Source: Sphingomonas sp. Root720 | GTDB lineage: Bacteria > Pseudomonadota > Alphaproteobacteria > Sphingomonadales > Sphingomonadaceae | DNA length: 64,000 nucleotides | Reading direction: 5' to 3' | NCBI RefSeq assembly: GCF_001428605.1 | Contig: NZ_LMID01000001.1 | Span: 751,372-815,371, forward strand | Shown here: in pieces, positions 1 through 9,083 of the stretch | Layout: the number at the start of each line of letters is the position of its first letter | Numbering within the stretch: the stretch's first letter is position 1 | The notes under the pieces: generated by a model | The model's input: the letters and a program-made list of their open reading frames with translations, nothing else | What the model was told of the DNA's origin: nothing | Databases searched by the model: none | Program-made: the position numbers and the translations under genes

Positions 1-1789
1 GGAAGCGGTTATAGTCATAATAGAACAGCGAGGTGTTGAAACGCAGCTTGCGGTCGAACAGCGTCGCCTTCTCGCCGATCTCGTAGGCGATGACGTTCTC
101 GTCGCGATAGGGGATCTGCGAGGTTGCGACGCCGCCCGGATAGAAGCCGTTGTTGAAACCGCCGGCCTTGGTGCCCCGCGACACGCTGGCGAACAGCAGC
201 AGGTCCGAGCTGACCTGGAAGTCGAGTTCGGCCTTACCCGAGATCAGCGTCTTCTTGTAGGTATCGACATAGGGGTTGGCGATGCCCGGGCCGGCAGGCT
301 GCAGGAAGCAGTTGGTCGGGATCGGGAAGCCGGGACAGCTGCGCAGCGAAGCGTTGTCGCGTTCGTTGAACCTCTTGTTGTCGCGGGTGATGCGGCCACC
401 GAGGATGAAGGTCAGGCGATCGGCCACTTCGACCTCGCCCTGGGCGAACGCGGCGATGGACGTCGTCCGCATCTTCCAGTTGGCCGCCAGGTTGATCGGG
501 AAGAAGGCGCCATTGTAGAGGCCGGTCGCCGGATCGACGGCGGTGTCCCCGGACACGGGAACGTTGAAGGTCGCGTCCGGATTGTTGCGGGCCTTCGCGT
601 AGAGGCCGTAGACGCCCGCGGTCCAGTTGAAGCCGTTGCCCTTGCCGAACGCCCGGAACTCCTGCGTGGCGGTGTCGCTCCTGTAGGGGAAGGTCGCCGC
701 GCAGATCGTGTTCGGGCTGGCGTCGCAATCCTCGCTGAGGTCGCGGGTGAAGTGCATATAGCCGGTCAGCGAGGTGAAGCTGATGTCGCCGAAGTCGCGC
801 TCGGCACGCAACAGGCCCGTATAGGCTTCCGACTTCAGCCGCTGCGGGCTGCTGGTATAGGCGACGTTGCGCTTGCCCGCGCCGAAATTGGCCTCGTTGT
901 AGCCGGCATCGTCGACACCGGTCGGATCGGCCGAGCCCAGCCCCGTCACCGGATCGCGCAGGCTCGGGGTCTGCTCATAATAGGTGTGGACCTTGTCGGT
1001 CCGGCCATATTCGCCCTTGAGCAGCACGTCCCAGTCGCCGTCGTCGTAGCGGAGCTGGACGCGCACCGCGTCGGTGCCGGCCTGGCCGCCCTTGTCGTCC
1101 GAGAATTGCGGGTTGAGGTTCTTGATATAGCCGTCGCTGTGGTGCGACAGGAAGGACACGCGCGCCGACAGCGTGTCGGTGAGCGGCGCGGTGAGGCCGC
1201 CTTCGAGCTTCAGCTCGTTGAAGCGCGCATAGCTGGCCTTGAAGAAGCCGCCGGCCTCCTGCGAGGGCTTCCGCGTGACATAGTGGACGAGGCCGCCGGT
1301 CGAGTTGCGGCCGAACAGCGTGCCCTGCGGGCCGCGCAGGATTTCGGCGCGGTCGAGGTCGAACAGCGCGAAGTCGACCGCCGGCACGTTCACGACGTAG
1401 AATTCGTCGACATAGACCGTGACCGGCGCCTCATGGCCCTCGCCGAAGTCGTTGAGGCCGATGCCGCGGATGACGATGTTCGCGCTCGAACCCGGGCCGT
1501 AGGGTGAATAATTGTCGACGCTCGGCGTGCGGGTGATCAGGTCGATGCTGTTCGAGACGCCGCGCTCGAGGATCTCGTCGCCCGACACCGCCGTGACCGA
1601 GATGCCGACCTTCTGGAGGTTCTGCTCGCGCTTCTGCGCGGTGACGACGATCTCGGCGAGGCCGCCCTCGTCGGCTTCGGCGGCGGCGGGCGCGCCGGCG
1701 GTGCCCTGCGCGGCGGCCGGAACGCTTGCCAGCATGGCGGCGAAGGCCAGGGCGATGGTGGAGGAGGTCGAAACAAAGGATCTGGTCAT
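1..1789 (-). CDS. TonB-dependent outer-membrane receptor, C-terminus cut by window edge
   Basis: Ligand-gated outer-membrane transporter driven by TonB. The reading frame opens at ATG 1789 with a signal peptide (MTRSFVSTSSTIALAF..., cleavage near AAAQ). A TonB-box/plug start follows (GLAEIVVTAQKREQNLQKV), then plug motifs (IVIRGIGLND, RGPQGTLFGRNSTGG), then long beta-barrel sequence that is still open at base 1. About 596 codons are visible; sphingomonad receptors of this type are usually 700-850 residues, so the last barrel strands lie outside the window. The substrate cannot be told from sequence. An AraC-type regulator lies directly upstream on the same strand and may control it (inference). 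No dedicated degradation genes are adjacent. Confidence 0.95.
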   Translation of the reverse strand, partial: MTRSFVSTSSTIALAFAAMLASVPAAAQGTAGAPAAAEADEGGLAEIVVTAQKREQNLQKVGISVTAVSGDEILERGVSNSIDLITRTPSVDNYSPYGPGSSANIVIRGIGLNDFGEGHEAPVTVYVDEFYVVNVPAVDFALFDLDRAEILRGPQGTLFGRNSTGGLVHYVTRKPSQEAGGFFKASYARFNELKLEGGLTAPLTDTLSARVSFLSHHSDGYIKNLNPQFSDDKGGQAGTDAVRVQLRYDDGDWDVLLKGEYGRTDKVHTYYEQTPSLRDPVTGLGSADPTGVDDAGYNEANFGAGKRNVAYTSSPQRLKSEAYTGLLRAERDFGDISFTSLTGYMHFTRDLSEDCDASPNTICAATFPYRSDTATQEFRAFGKGNGFNWTAGVYGLYAKARNNPDATFNVPVSGDTAVDPATGLYNGAFFPINLAANWKMRTTSIAAFAQGEVEVADRLTFILGGRITRDNKRFNERDNASLRSCPGFPIPTNCFLQPAGPGIANPYVDTYKKTLISGKAELDFQVSSDLLLFASVSRGTKAGGFNNGFYPGGVATSQIPYRDENVIAYEIGEKATLFDRKLRFNTSLFYYDYNRF

Positions 1790-1975
1790 AAAGCCCCCGA
1801 GGTTTAGCGGCGCATGGCGCGTCGTGCTTTTCCTACCTGCGGCGTGGCGCATATGGTCGCGCCATCGTCGTGACGCATTACTGGGTGATCCCGGCGGGGG
1901 CGGCTATACCGGACTGGCAATCATCCTACCGTGCTGGCAGCATTCGGCGCGGCGACGGTCGGCCCAGGGGCCGGG

Positions 1976-3106
1976 TCAGGCGCTGAAGCTCTTCTTCAGC
2001 GTAAAGGACGGCAGTTCCCCGAACCGGCGGGCATAGTCCTGCGAGAATTTGCTGGGATGGAGGAAGCCGTTGGCCAGGGCGACCTCGGTCACGGTCATGC
2101 CGCTCCCCTGCAACTCCTTCAGCATCGTGCGTGCGCGCTCGAGCCGGTAGCGCTTGAGATAGCCCATCGGGCTATCGTCGCGGAACCGCCGGAAACCGAA
2201 ATGGAGCGACCGGCCGCTGACCCCGGAAGCGGCGATCAGGTCGGACAGGGTCAGCTGCTCCTGATAGCGGGTGCGGATCAGTTCCTCGGCGCGGCGCACA
2301 TAATAGGGCGTCGCGACATTCTGCGGCTCCATCGCGTAATCGTGCGAATAATTGTGCGGCACCGAGGTGAGAAGCAGCCGACCCAGCATCTCCTCGGTCG
2401 TGCCGATCGCACGCGGATGGACGAAGCCCGAATTGTCGTTGTCCATGTCCTCCACGACGGCGCGCACGAACTGCGCGAAGGACGCGGCGAGCCCGTCGAT
2501 GGTGATCGGGCCGGGCGAGAAGATCAGCGGCCTGGTGCGCCGGCCGAAATCCTCGTTGAGCAGGCCTTCGAGGTAGGCGCGGTCGAGCTTGATCGTGAAG
2601 TGCCGACACCCGGCGTCGGTGATCTGCCGGATCGGCTCGTGCGGGCTCAGCACCGACATCTGGCCGGGCCGCAGCGCGAAGGTATGCCCCTGATGGCCGA
2701 ACTGCGCCTGGCCGCTGAGCACGAACTGGACGAGGAAGCAATGCTCGGACGGCGGGATCGCGACCGCCACCCGTCCATAGGGCAGGCCGTAGTCGGTGGC
2801 ATTGAAGGTGCTCGACCGCAGGGTCGCCTGGTTGTGGCGGAAGGCGATCGGCGGCACGCCGCCCTCGGTCGACAGGTCGTGGGGGCAGAAGGCATGCACC
2901 ATATGCTGGTGGACGGCGTCGATCTCGGTGCTGGCGAAGCGGTTCCACCGGTCGAGCGGAAGCTCGCTCGGCGTCCAGACCTTGCGCTCCTCGATTGTCT
3001 GGCCGGCCACACTCAACTCCCCGGTCGGTTCCCGGCCCTTCCCGACATGGCTTCTCCCTGATCCGGGACCGGAAACATGATCGCCAGCAGCGCGAATATC
3101 CATCAT
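1976..3106 (-). CDS. AraC-family transcriptional regulator
   Basis: DNA-binding regulator of 376 residues from the chosen start. The N-terminal half resembles the cupin-like AraC_binding_2 sensor domain (HCFLVQFVLSGQAQFGHQG, PGQMSVLSPHEPI). The last ~100 residues form the double helix-turn-helix: LTLSDLIAASGVSGRSLHFGFRRF, then GMTVTEVALANGFLHPSKFSQDYARRFGE. This layout is typical of regulators of aromatic-compound genes such as BenR/XylS relatives (family knowledge). The frame is open further upstream to 3250, but that stretch has poor coding character. I chose the tandem ATGs at 3106/3103, preceded by GGTAGG; the start is uncertain. Its likely target is the adjacent TonB-dependent receptor (inference). 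Confidence 0.9.
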   Translation of the reverse strand: MMDIRAAGDHVSGPGSGRSHVGKGREPTGELSVAGQTIEERKVWTPSELPLDRWNRFASTEIDAVHQHMVHAFCPHDLSTEGGVPPIAFRHNQATLRSSTFNATDYGLPYGRVAVAIPPSEHCFLVQFVLSGQAQFGHQGHTFALRPGQMSVLSPHEPIRQITDAGCRHFTIKLDRAYLEGLLNEDFGRRTRPLIFSPGPITIDGLAASFAQFVRAVVEDMDNDNSGFVHPRAIGTTEEMLGRLLLTSVPHNYSHDYAMEPQNVATPYYVRRAEELIRTRYQEQLTLSDLIAASGVSGRSLHFGFRRFRDDSPMGYLKRYRLERARTMLKELQGSGMTVTEVALANGFLHPSKFSQDYARRFGELPSFTLKKSFSA

Positions 3107-3405
3107 CCTACCAGATGCGCGGCCGATTGCGAGCATCTCGATGCCGCGCATCGGAAGGGTGGCCGGCTCGACCCACGCAGGGGGATCGGGGCTTCCGGCG
3201 CGATGATGACCGATTTGTAACCCACCGGATCTCCGCCGTCCGTCAACCATGTCGATAAAAGTTCATTTTCCCAATATGTTATTCGGATTTCCTCGATGGA
3301 CACCTGTCGGTGTCTTAACGTGCGTTCCGCGGCTGGCCGGTCCAAATTCGGCGCATCGGGGCAAGGCGACGACGCCGTGCTTCCCAGACAATGAAGGATG
3401 CGACC
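3107..3405. other. Intergenic region between AraC gene and small secreted protein
   Basis: About 300 bases between divergent genes. The segment around 3210-3300 is AT-richer than its surroundings (for example GTCGATAAAAGTTCATTTTC) and probably holds the promoters of both. I see no convincing gene, repeat or operator in it. Confidence 0.4.
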
Positions 3406-3645
3406 ATGTTGAGAACCGTCTTCCGTTTCCTGGCGCTGACCAGCGCGATCGCCGGGCTGGGCACCGCGCTGGTGATGGGCGCCGCCAACGCCGCCACGCC
3501 GACCGGCGACGTTCCGCTGTGCTCGAAGACGATCACCGACAAATGCATGGACCGACCGGCTGCTCCGGCCCGCCACGCGACGGGTCACGCCACGCACCGG
3601 GCTCACAAGATCGCCGCTGGAAAAGGCGCACACCGGAAAGGCTGA
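3406..3645 (+). CDS. Small exported protein of unknown function
   Basis: 79-residue product. The ATG at 3406 is preceded by a good ribosome-binding site (GAAGGA at 3393-3398, 7-base spacing); the in-frame ATG at 3391 would overlap that site. Residues 1-30 form a clear signal peptide (LRTVFRFLALTSAIAGLGTALVMGAANA). The mature part is about 50 residues with two cysteines (VPLCSKTITDKCMD) and a basic, His-rich tail (ARHATGHATHRAHKIAAGK). No family is recognised. The two cysteines could form one disulfide in the periplasm (inference). A strong intrinsic terminator follows at 3705-3725, supporting a short monocistronic transcript. Confidence 0.6.
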   Translation: MLRTVFRFLALTSAIAGLGTALVMGAANAATPTGDVPLCSKTITDKCMDRPAAPARHATGHATHRAHKIAAGKGAHRKG

Positions 3646-3704
3646 GGCGACGATGGCCCGGGGGCGTCGCTTCCCGGGCCTTCCCCATCATCTCCCGCTT
3701 CGCC

Positions 3705-3725
3705 GGCCACTTCGGTGGCCTTTTT
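3705..3725 (+). terminator. Rho-independent terminator
   Basis: Perfect 6-bp stem GGCCAC/GTGGCC around a TTCG tetraloop, followed by five T residues. It ends the transcript of the small secreted protein. A second GC-rich inverted repeat lies just before it (GGCCCGGG...CCCGGGCC, about 3656-3680). Confidence 0.85.
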
Positions 3726-3773
3726 CATGTCCGCCGCCGGGCCCGTTGGACCCGCAACCACCTGCGCGCCCTG

Positions 3774-4499
3774 TCACCGGGCCGGCAACGCGTCGATGCT
3801 CCCGAGCAGATGGCGGTAGAGGCCGTCGGCATCGCGGCGGAGCGGATGGCCGCCGGGCATGGCGATCCTGCGCATATTGGATTGATCGAGCATCGGACAG
3901 AGACTGTCGGTCTCGTCGCGCCCCTGGACGCACAGCAGCGGCACCCAGTCGAGCCGGCGCCCGGTATCGATCGCGGCGGCGTCGGCCGGCACGAGGTCGA
4001 GCATCTCGGCAGGGGATGCCTGGTACATCACCGTGTCGGTCGGCACGACCAGCGCGACCATCGCCAGCCTCGCGCGCAGGTCGGGCGGCAGGCCGACGAG
4101 GCCGACATGGACCATGTCCGCGCCATAGGACTGGCCGATCAGCAGCAGGCGCCGCGCATGCCCGAAAGCGAGCCCGCGCCGCACCGCATCCCCGATCAGC
4201 GCCCTGACCTCAGCCGGCGACCGGCGCTCGCGGAAATAGACGAGCGAATTGACCCCGAGCACCGGAATGCCATCCGCCGCCAGCCGGTCGGCGACCTGCC
4301 GAGCCATGCCGATCTTGAAACCCATGTCGCCCGACAGGATCACGGCGGCCAGCCCGGCATGCGCGGGAGACGGTGCACGGCGCGCCTTGACGGGGACGTA
4401 GACATCGCCTCCGAAATAGCCGAGCCAGCCCCACCAGGCGGTCAGCCCGGCGCCGACCAGGACGAGCGCCAGCACGACGCCGGTCAGGATCCGCCTCAC
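3774..4499 (-). CDS. VirJ-domain protein, periplasmic hydrolase-like
   Basis: 241-residue protein of the VirJ/AcvB C-terminal family (alpha/beta hydrolase fold). It has an N-terminal membrane anchor or signal (RRILTGVVLALVLVGAGLTAWWGW), the conserved ILSGDMGFK stretch (family: SGDGGW) and a lipase-type nucleophile elbow GQSYGAD. A late H in MPGGHPL fits the catalytic His. Family members act on lysyl-phosphatidylglycerol in the periplasm (AcvB) or support type IV secretion (VirJ). The GTG start at 4499 overlaps the TGA of the upstream AcvB-like gene (GTGA), so the two are translationally coupled. The frame is open beyond 4499, but that would run inside the upstream gene. Its relation to the neighbour looks like a tandem domain duplication. 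Confidence 0.8.
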   Translation of the reverse strand: MRRILTGVVLALVLVGAGLTAWWGWLGYFGGDVYVPVKARRAPSPAHAGLAAVILSGDMGFKIGMARQVADRLAADGIPVLGVNSLVYFRERRSPAEVRALIGDAVRRGLAFGHARRLLLIGQSYGADMVHVGLVGLPPDLRARLAMVALVVPTDTVMYQASPAEMLDLVPADAAAIDTGRRLDWVPLLCVQGRDETDSLCPMLDQSNMRRIAMPGGHPLRRDADGLYRHLLGSIDALPAR

Positions 4500-5976
4500 G
4501 ACATGCCCCGCAGTACCGCGGCGGCCAGCGCTTCGCCGTCGTTGTTGAAGTGGTGGCCGCCGGGCAGCACGACCTGTTCGACCAGGCCGCCGGGAATGTC
4601 CGGACAGGCGCTGTGCTTCTCCTCCGCGCCCCGGATGCACTGCATCGGCAGGCCGCGCAGCCGTTGGATCGCGGGCAGGGTCGGCAGGGCGTTGGTGTCG
4701 CCGATGTCGAGCCAGGAGGCGAGGTGGAACTGGAAGTCGGCGGTGCCGCTCAGGCCGAGCATGCTGAGCCGCGCCACCATCGGCCGAAGCGTGGGCGGCA
4801 GCGCGGCGACGATATACGGGAGGTCGTCGGCGCCGAAGGAATAGCCGACGAAGATAACCTTCGGCCGGTGCCACGCGCGCGAGAAATGCTCGACGATCCG
4901 CCCCGCATCCTGTCCGGCCTGCGCCGGCGTCCTGGCGTTCCAGAAATAGCTGAGGCTGTCGACGCCGACGACGGGCACGCCCGCCGCCGCGAGCTTCGCC
5001 GCAAGGTCGCGGTCGATTCCGGCCCAGCCGCCGTCGCCCGAATACATCACCGCCATCAGGTCGCTATGGCGCGCGGCCGGGTCGGCGACGATCGTCAGCG
5101 GCAGGTCTGCGACATTGGCGAGCATGGCCGGGCGCGCGGCGGCGCTCGCTTGCGGTTCCAGCAACTGGTCGAAGGCGGCCCTGAACTGCGGCATCCAGTT
5201 GGCCTGGACCGAAAAACCATGCCCGACCTTGGGCAGTTCGATCAGCCGCGCCTGCGGCACCTGCCGGGCGAAGGCGCGGGTGACGTCGGGGCTGACGACC
5301 TGGTCGACGGCGCCCTGCAGCACCAGCCACGGCGCCGGCAGGCGCGGCGCGGCCGAAAACAGCCAGCCGGCCTCGGGCTTGGCGATGTGCGACACCGTCA
5401 CGCCGGGGATCGCGCACCAGGGTTTCGTCCCGCCGATGTCGGGACCGAAGCCGAGCGACACCGCCGCCCGCCACGTCCCCGCCGGGGCCTGTGCCAACGC
5501 TGCATAGGCGATCGTCGCGCCCGAGGAGTAGCCGGCCAGGATCGGCTTGACGTAGCGCGGCAGGCCGAGGCGATGCTCATAGTCCTGCGCCAGCGCCTGG
5601 AGGACATAGTTGGGATCGACGCACGCCTCGCCATTGCCGTCGAGGCTCTTCAGCAGCGTCGGGGTCGAGATGCCGGCAACCGCGACGCCCTGCCCGGCGA
5701 GCGCCTTCGCCATGTCGACCACGCCGAGATTCCAGCCGCCGTCCCCCGACAGGAGATCGCGACGCCCCGGACCGGGCCGACGGGGCGATAGGTGCCCACC
5801 TCCTGCGCGCCCGCGAAGGTGAAGCCGCCGGTGGCGACGGCCTCCTCCTGCGCCGCGACCGGGCGAGGCGCCGCCGGCATCCGCGCCGCGACGGGCGTGG
5901 CGGTCGACGAGAAGGGCGAGAGGAGCATCGCGGCCGATCCCGCGACGATGGCCAATATGGAAAACAGTCTGCGCAT
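4496..5976 (-). pseudogene. acvB: AcvB-like lysyl-phosphatidylglycerol hydrolase, apparent one-base frameshift
   Basis: Two-domain VirJ/AcvB protein. The first frame starts at ATG 5976 (alternative GTG 5982) with signal peptide RRLFSILAIVAGSAAMLLSPF and runs to GTYRPVGPVRGVAI. There the expected core LSGDGGWNLGVVDMAKAL continues only in another frame. The switch lies at about 5751-5760, and the total length is one base short of a multiple of three, consistent with a single deletion. The rest is intact: domain one GYSSGAT; domain two YSGDGGWAGIDRDL and VGYSFGADDLPY, with a late GGHHF. In Agrobacterium AcvB cleaves lysyl-phosphatidylglycerol made by LpiA, and an LpiA/MprF homologue sits 4 kb away here. 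It could be a true pseudogene, a sequencing error or a programmed shift. If translated, the product would be about 493 residues. Confidence 0.75.
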
Positions 5977-6074
5977 CTTCACCCCCGCAGGAGGACATCC
6001 TGCGCGGAGACTAGGCCCGCGCTCCCGACGCGGGCGTGAGGGCGAGGTTAAACATCGGTAATGTCGCCCTTCCC

Positions 6075-6100
6075 CGTCACCCCGGCGAGCCGGGATGACG
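6075..6100. repeat. Short palindromic repeat (CGTCA...TGACG)
   Basis: CGTCA-CCCCGGC-GA-GCCGGG-A-TGACG forms a nearly perfect hairpin in the gap after the histidine-kinase gene. Very similar GTCA(C/T)CCCGG units are scattered through intergenic regions of many alphaproteobacterial genomes (general knowledge). It may also slow or end transcription of the kinase operon. Only one copy is seen in this window. Confidence 0.5.
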
Positions 6101-6117
6101 GTCGGTTGGAACGACGT

Positions 6118-7476
6118 TCAGGCCGAAATGCCCGGCCCCAGATGCAACTCGACCCTCAGCCCGGGCCCGTTGTCATGCAGCTCGAGCGCCCCGTCGTGCA
6201 ACCGCGCCACCGCCGAAGCCAGAGCGAGGCCGAGCCCCGCCCCGGCCTTGCTGCGCGCCGCGTCGAGCCGGCCGAAGCGGCGCAGCGCCTCCGGCCGCTG
6301 GTTCTCGGCTATGCCCGGGCCGTCGTCGCCGACGCTGACCACCGCCCCGTCGCGGGTCCGCCGTGCCGCGACGACGATCCGCCCGGCGCCATATTTCATC
6401 GCATTGTCGATCAGGTTGGCGAGCGCCTGGCCGAGCAGCTCGCGGTGGACATGGCCGCGGATTCCCGCCGGCGCGTCGGCGACGATCGCGAAGCCGTTAT
6501 CCTCGGCGAGCGGGCCGTAGACCTCGACCATGTCCTCGACCATCGCCGAAAGGTCGGTGTCGACGAAACTTTCCCGCCCGATGCCCGCTTCGGCGCGGCT
6601 GATGCGCAGCGCCGTGTCGAGCATCGTCAGCAATCGGTCGCCCTCGTCGATCGCGCGGGCGACCGCGCCCTTCGCCTCCTCGCCCTCGCTCGCGTCGAGC
6701 GCGCGTTCGAGGGTCGATCGCAGACGGGTGAGCGGGGAACGCAGGTCGTGCGCGAGGCCGTCGGTGGCGATCTTCAGCTCGGCCATCAGCGCGGCGATGC
6801 GGTCGAGCATCGCGTTGATCGTCGCGCCGAGCGCGTCGAAGGCATCGTCGCCGCCGTCGACCGGAACGCGATGGTCGAGATTGCCGGCGGTGACGGCGCG
6901 CGCGGTGCCGACCGTCGCCGCCAGCCGGCCATGGATCAGCCGGGTCGAGCTCCATGCCGCGAAGGCGGCCAGCGCCACCGCCACCGCGAAGGCGCTGACC
7001 ATCGCCTCCTCGAGGATGACCGCGAACCGCAGCTCGCTTTCGACGACGTGGCCGGTCAGCAGCCGTCCGCCCCCGGCCAGCGGGGTCGCGACCAGGTAGA
7101 TCTGCTCGGACTCGTCATGGCCGATCCGGAACAGGTCGATGGTCGCGGCAGCCGAGGACGAGGGCAGCGACGGCGGCCATTCGGCGATGTTGCCCGCCAC
7201 CGGCCGCCCGCCGCGGTCGACCAGCAGCACCGCCGCGCCGGGTGCCCGGCCAGGCTGGGTGCGGGCGGCGACCGCCGCACCAAGCGCCGCGAAGCCGCCT
7301 TGCCGGTAGCTGCCGAGCAGCTGGTCGCGCAGCTGTTCGGCATGGGCCTCGGCCTCGTCGCCGATCTGGTCGGCGGTCAGCTGGTGCACCGTGGCGAGCA
7401 GCAGCGCCGCGCCGACGATCTGCAACAGGAAGACGAGCGCGGCGAAGCGCAGGAAGGTCGACCGGGCGAAACCCAT
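6118..7476 (-). CDS. Membrane-bound sensor histidine kinase (two-component)
   Basis: 452 residues from ATG 7476, which lies just after the stop of the response-regulator gene; the longer open frame overlaps that gene and was rejected. Order: TM1 at about 10-32, periplasmic sensor loop about 33-155, TM2 about 157-176, HAMP, then the HisKA motif LAHDLRSPLTRL with phospho-acceptor His243. The HATPase domain follows: N box NLIDNAMKYG, G1 GDDGPGIAE, G2 GAGLGLALA. It phosphorylates the regulator encoded upstream. Co-transcription with DUF1003, PDZ and regulator genes and proximity to mprF/acvB suggest an envelope-stress input (inference); the ligand is unknown. Confidence 0.95.
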   Translation of the reverse strand: MGFARSTFLRFAALVFLLQIVGAALLLATVHQLTADQIGDEAEAHAEQLRDQLLGSYRQGGFAALGAAVAARTQPGRAPGAAVLLVDRGGRPVAGNIAEWPPSLPSSSAAATIDLFRIGHDESEQIYLVATPLAGGGRLLTGHVVESELRFAVILEEAMVSAFAVAVALAAFAAWSSTRLIHGRLAATVGTARAVTAGNLDHRVPVDGGDDAFDALGATINAMLDRIAALMAELKIATDGLAHDLRSPLTRLRSTLERALDASEGEEAKGAVARAIDEGDRLLTMLDTALRISRAEAGIGRESFVDTDLSAMVEDMVEVYGPLAEDNGFAIVADAPAGIRGHVHRELLGQALANLIDNAMKYGAGRIVVAARRTRDGAVVSVGDDGPGIAENQRPEALRRFGRLDAARSKAGAGLGLALASAVARLHDGALELHDNGPGLRVELHLGPGISA

Positions 7477-7478
7477 CG

Positions 7479-8168
7479 TCAGCCGTCGAAACCGAGCCGA
7501 TAGCCCGAGCCGCGCACCGTGTGGAGCAGCGGCCGGGCATGGCCTTCGTCGATCTTCTTGCGCAGCCGGCTGACATGCACGTCGATGACGTTGGTGCCCG
7601 GATCGAAATGATAATCCCACACCCCTTCGAGCAGCATGGTGCGCGTCACCACCTGGTCGACATGGCGGAGCAGGAATTCGAGCAGGCGGAACTCGCGCGG
7701 CTGCAGGTCGATCGCCTGCCCGCGCCGTCGCACCTTGCGCGACAGCAGGTCCATCTCCAGGTCGTCGCAGGCAAGACGAGTCTCCGGTGCCGCGCCGCGC
7801 CCCTGGGCGTGGCGGATCAGCAGGCGGATCCGCGCAAGCAGTTCGGCGAAGGCGAAGGGCTTGGTCAGATAATCGTCCGAACCGCTTTCGAGCCCCTTCA
7901 CCCGATCCTCGGCCGAGCCCATCGCCGACAGGATGATCACCGGCGTCTCGATCCCCGCCGCGCGCATCGCACCGAGCACCGCCATCCCATCCATCCCGGG
8001 CAGCATCCGGTCGAGGATCACGCAGTCATAGCTGCCGTCGGTGGCATGGAAGAGGCCGTCGCGGCCATTGTCGGCGCGATCGACCACGAAGCCATGTTCG
8101 GTCAGGCCGGTCGCGACGAAATCGGCGGTGGTGGCGTCGTCCTCGACCAGCAATATCTTGTGGCTCAT
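7479..8168 (-). CDS. OmpR/PhoB-family response regulator
   Basis: 229 residues. The receiver domain has the acidic pair in VEDD, phospho-acceptor Asp53 (ILDRMLPGMDG) and the conserved Lys103 in LTKPF. A C-terminal winged helix (DLQPREFRLLEFLLRH ... VIDVHVSRLRKKID ... TVRGSGYRLG) identifies the OmpR class. Its ATG overlaps the TGA of the PDZ gene (ATGA at 8165-8168), and it is followed after 2 bases by its partner kinase. Targets are unknown; the divergent 9084-9353 promoter region is an obvious candidate (inference). Confidence 0.95.
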   Translation of the reverse strand: MSHKILLVEDDATTADFVATGLTEHGFVVDRADNGRDGLFHATDGSYDCVILDRMLPGMDGMAVLGAMRAAGIETPVIILSAMGSAEDRVKGLESGSDDYLTKPFAFAELLARIRLLIRHAQGRGAAPETRLACDDLEMDLLSRKVRRRGQAIDLQPREFRLLEFLLRHVDQVVTRTMLLEGVWDYHFDPGTNVIDVHVSRLRKKIDEGHARPLLHTVRGSGYRLGFDG

Positions 8169-8557
8169 CCGTGATGCCCTCCCCCGCCGCGCCGCATGTG
8201 GATGTCGAGCAGCGCGCCGTGACGCGACACCCGCAGGTCGACAACGTCATAGGACCCGCTGGCGACGTCGCGGTCGAATGCGGTCAGGCTCGGCGCGGGC
8301 AGGCCGTCGACATCCTCGATCTCGTCGCCGACCTTCAGCCCCGCCTCCGCGCCGGGCCCGCCGGTCTGGAGGCTCGTCACCATCAGCCGGGGATGCCCGG
8401 CATTGTCGACCACCGCCAGCGTCGCGCCCGTGGGCAGCGATTCTCCGGCCACGACGGGCTCATGATAAGGGCGGACGAACTGGCGGGTGACGATGAACGC
8501 GGCCAGGGCCGCGCACAGCAGCGCCGACCAGCCGATCCAGGACAGGGTTCTCGTCAC
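8165..8557 (-). CDS. Membrane-anchored PDZ-domain protein
   Basis: 130 residues. The open frame extends to 8680, but that part overlaps the upstream DUF1003 gene. I chose GTG 8557, directly after that gene's TGA. One N-terminal TM helix (LSWIGWSALLCAALAAFIVTRQF) is followed by a single PDZ domain (LMVTSLQTGGPGAEAGLKVGDEIEDVDG). There is no protease domain, so it resembles an isolated periplasmic PDZ module that could bind misfolded or envelope peptides. Sitting between DUF1003 and the two-component genes, it may modulate the sensor kinase (inference). Confidence 0.8.
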   Translation of the reverse strand: MTRTLSWIGWSALLCAALAAFIVTRQFVRPYHEPVVAGESLPTGATLAVVDNAGHPRLMVTSLQTGGPGAEAGLKVGDEIEDVDGLPAPSLTAFDRDVASGSYDVVDLRVSRHGALLDIHMRRGGGGHHG

Positions 8558-8558
8558 A

Positions 8559-9083
8559 TCAGGCCTCGTTTCGTTCGGCGCAGACCGTGGCAATGATGCG
8601 ATCGAGCCGTTCGGTGATCGCCTGGTCGAGTTTCTCATGCAACCGCAATATTTCAAGCTCGGCGCGCAGGTTGACCTCATAATCGAGACTGGCGGCCAGC
8701 CGGTCCTTCGCCGCCTGGCGGTTCTGGCTCATCATGATCACCGGCGCCTGGATCGCGGCCAGTGTGGACAGCATCAGGTTGAGGAAGATGAAGGGATAGG
8801 GATCGAAGGCGAGGCCCCAGTGCGACAGCACGCCGCTGTTGAGCAGCATCCAGCCGAGCAGGACCAGGCCGAAGCAGATGATGAAGCCCCAGCTGCCGCC
8901 GACCGCGGCGACCCTGTCGGCGAGCCGGTCGCCGTAGGTGGCGTGCAGGTCGGCAACGTCGGCGGCATCGCGCGAGATCGGCTGGCGCGCCGATATCTTG
9001 GCGAGGACATTGGCCTCCTCGGGGTCGAGATCCTGCTTGCCCAGTAGCCGCGCGGCCATGCCGTGTAGGGTTTCGCTTGCCAT
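8559..9083 (-). CDS. DUF1003 family membrane protein
   Basis: 174 residues from ATG 9083, with an AAGGAGG ribosome-binding site just upstream; the longer frame to 9137 is not needed. Two TM helices (FIICFGLVLLGWMLLNSG and PYPFIFLNLMLSTLAAIQAPVIMM) are followed by the conserved MSQNRQAAKDRLAASLDYEVN. This is the DUF1003 signature, and the C-terminus is helical and charged. Function is unknown across the family; members are commonly found with transport or stress genes. It is the first gene of a four-gene operon with the PDZ, regulator and kinase genes. Confidence 0.9.
   Translation of the reverse strand: MASETLHGMAARLLGKQDLDPEEANVLAKISARQPISRDAADVADLHATYGDRLADRVAAVGGSWGFIICFGLVLLGWMLLNSGVLSHWGLAFDPYPFIFLNLMLSTLAAIQAPVIMMSQNRQAAKDRLAASLDYEVNLRAELEILRLHEKLDQAITERLDRIIATVCAERNEA

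Noticed and set aside
1931-3061. Long rightward frame opposite the AraC gene
   Set aside because: Its frame mirrors the codon pattern of the AraC gene and has no motif; the AraC product is unmistakable.
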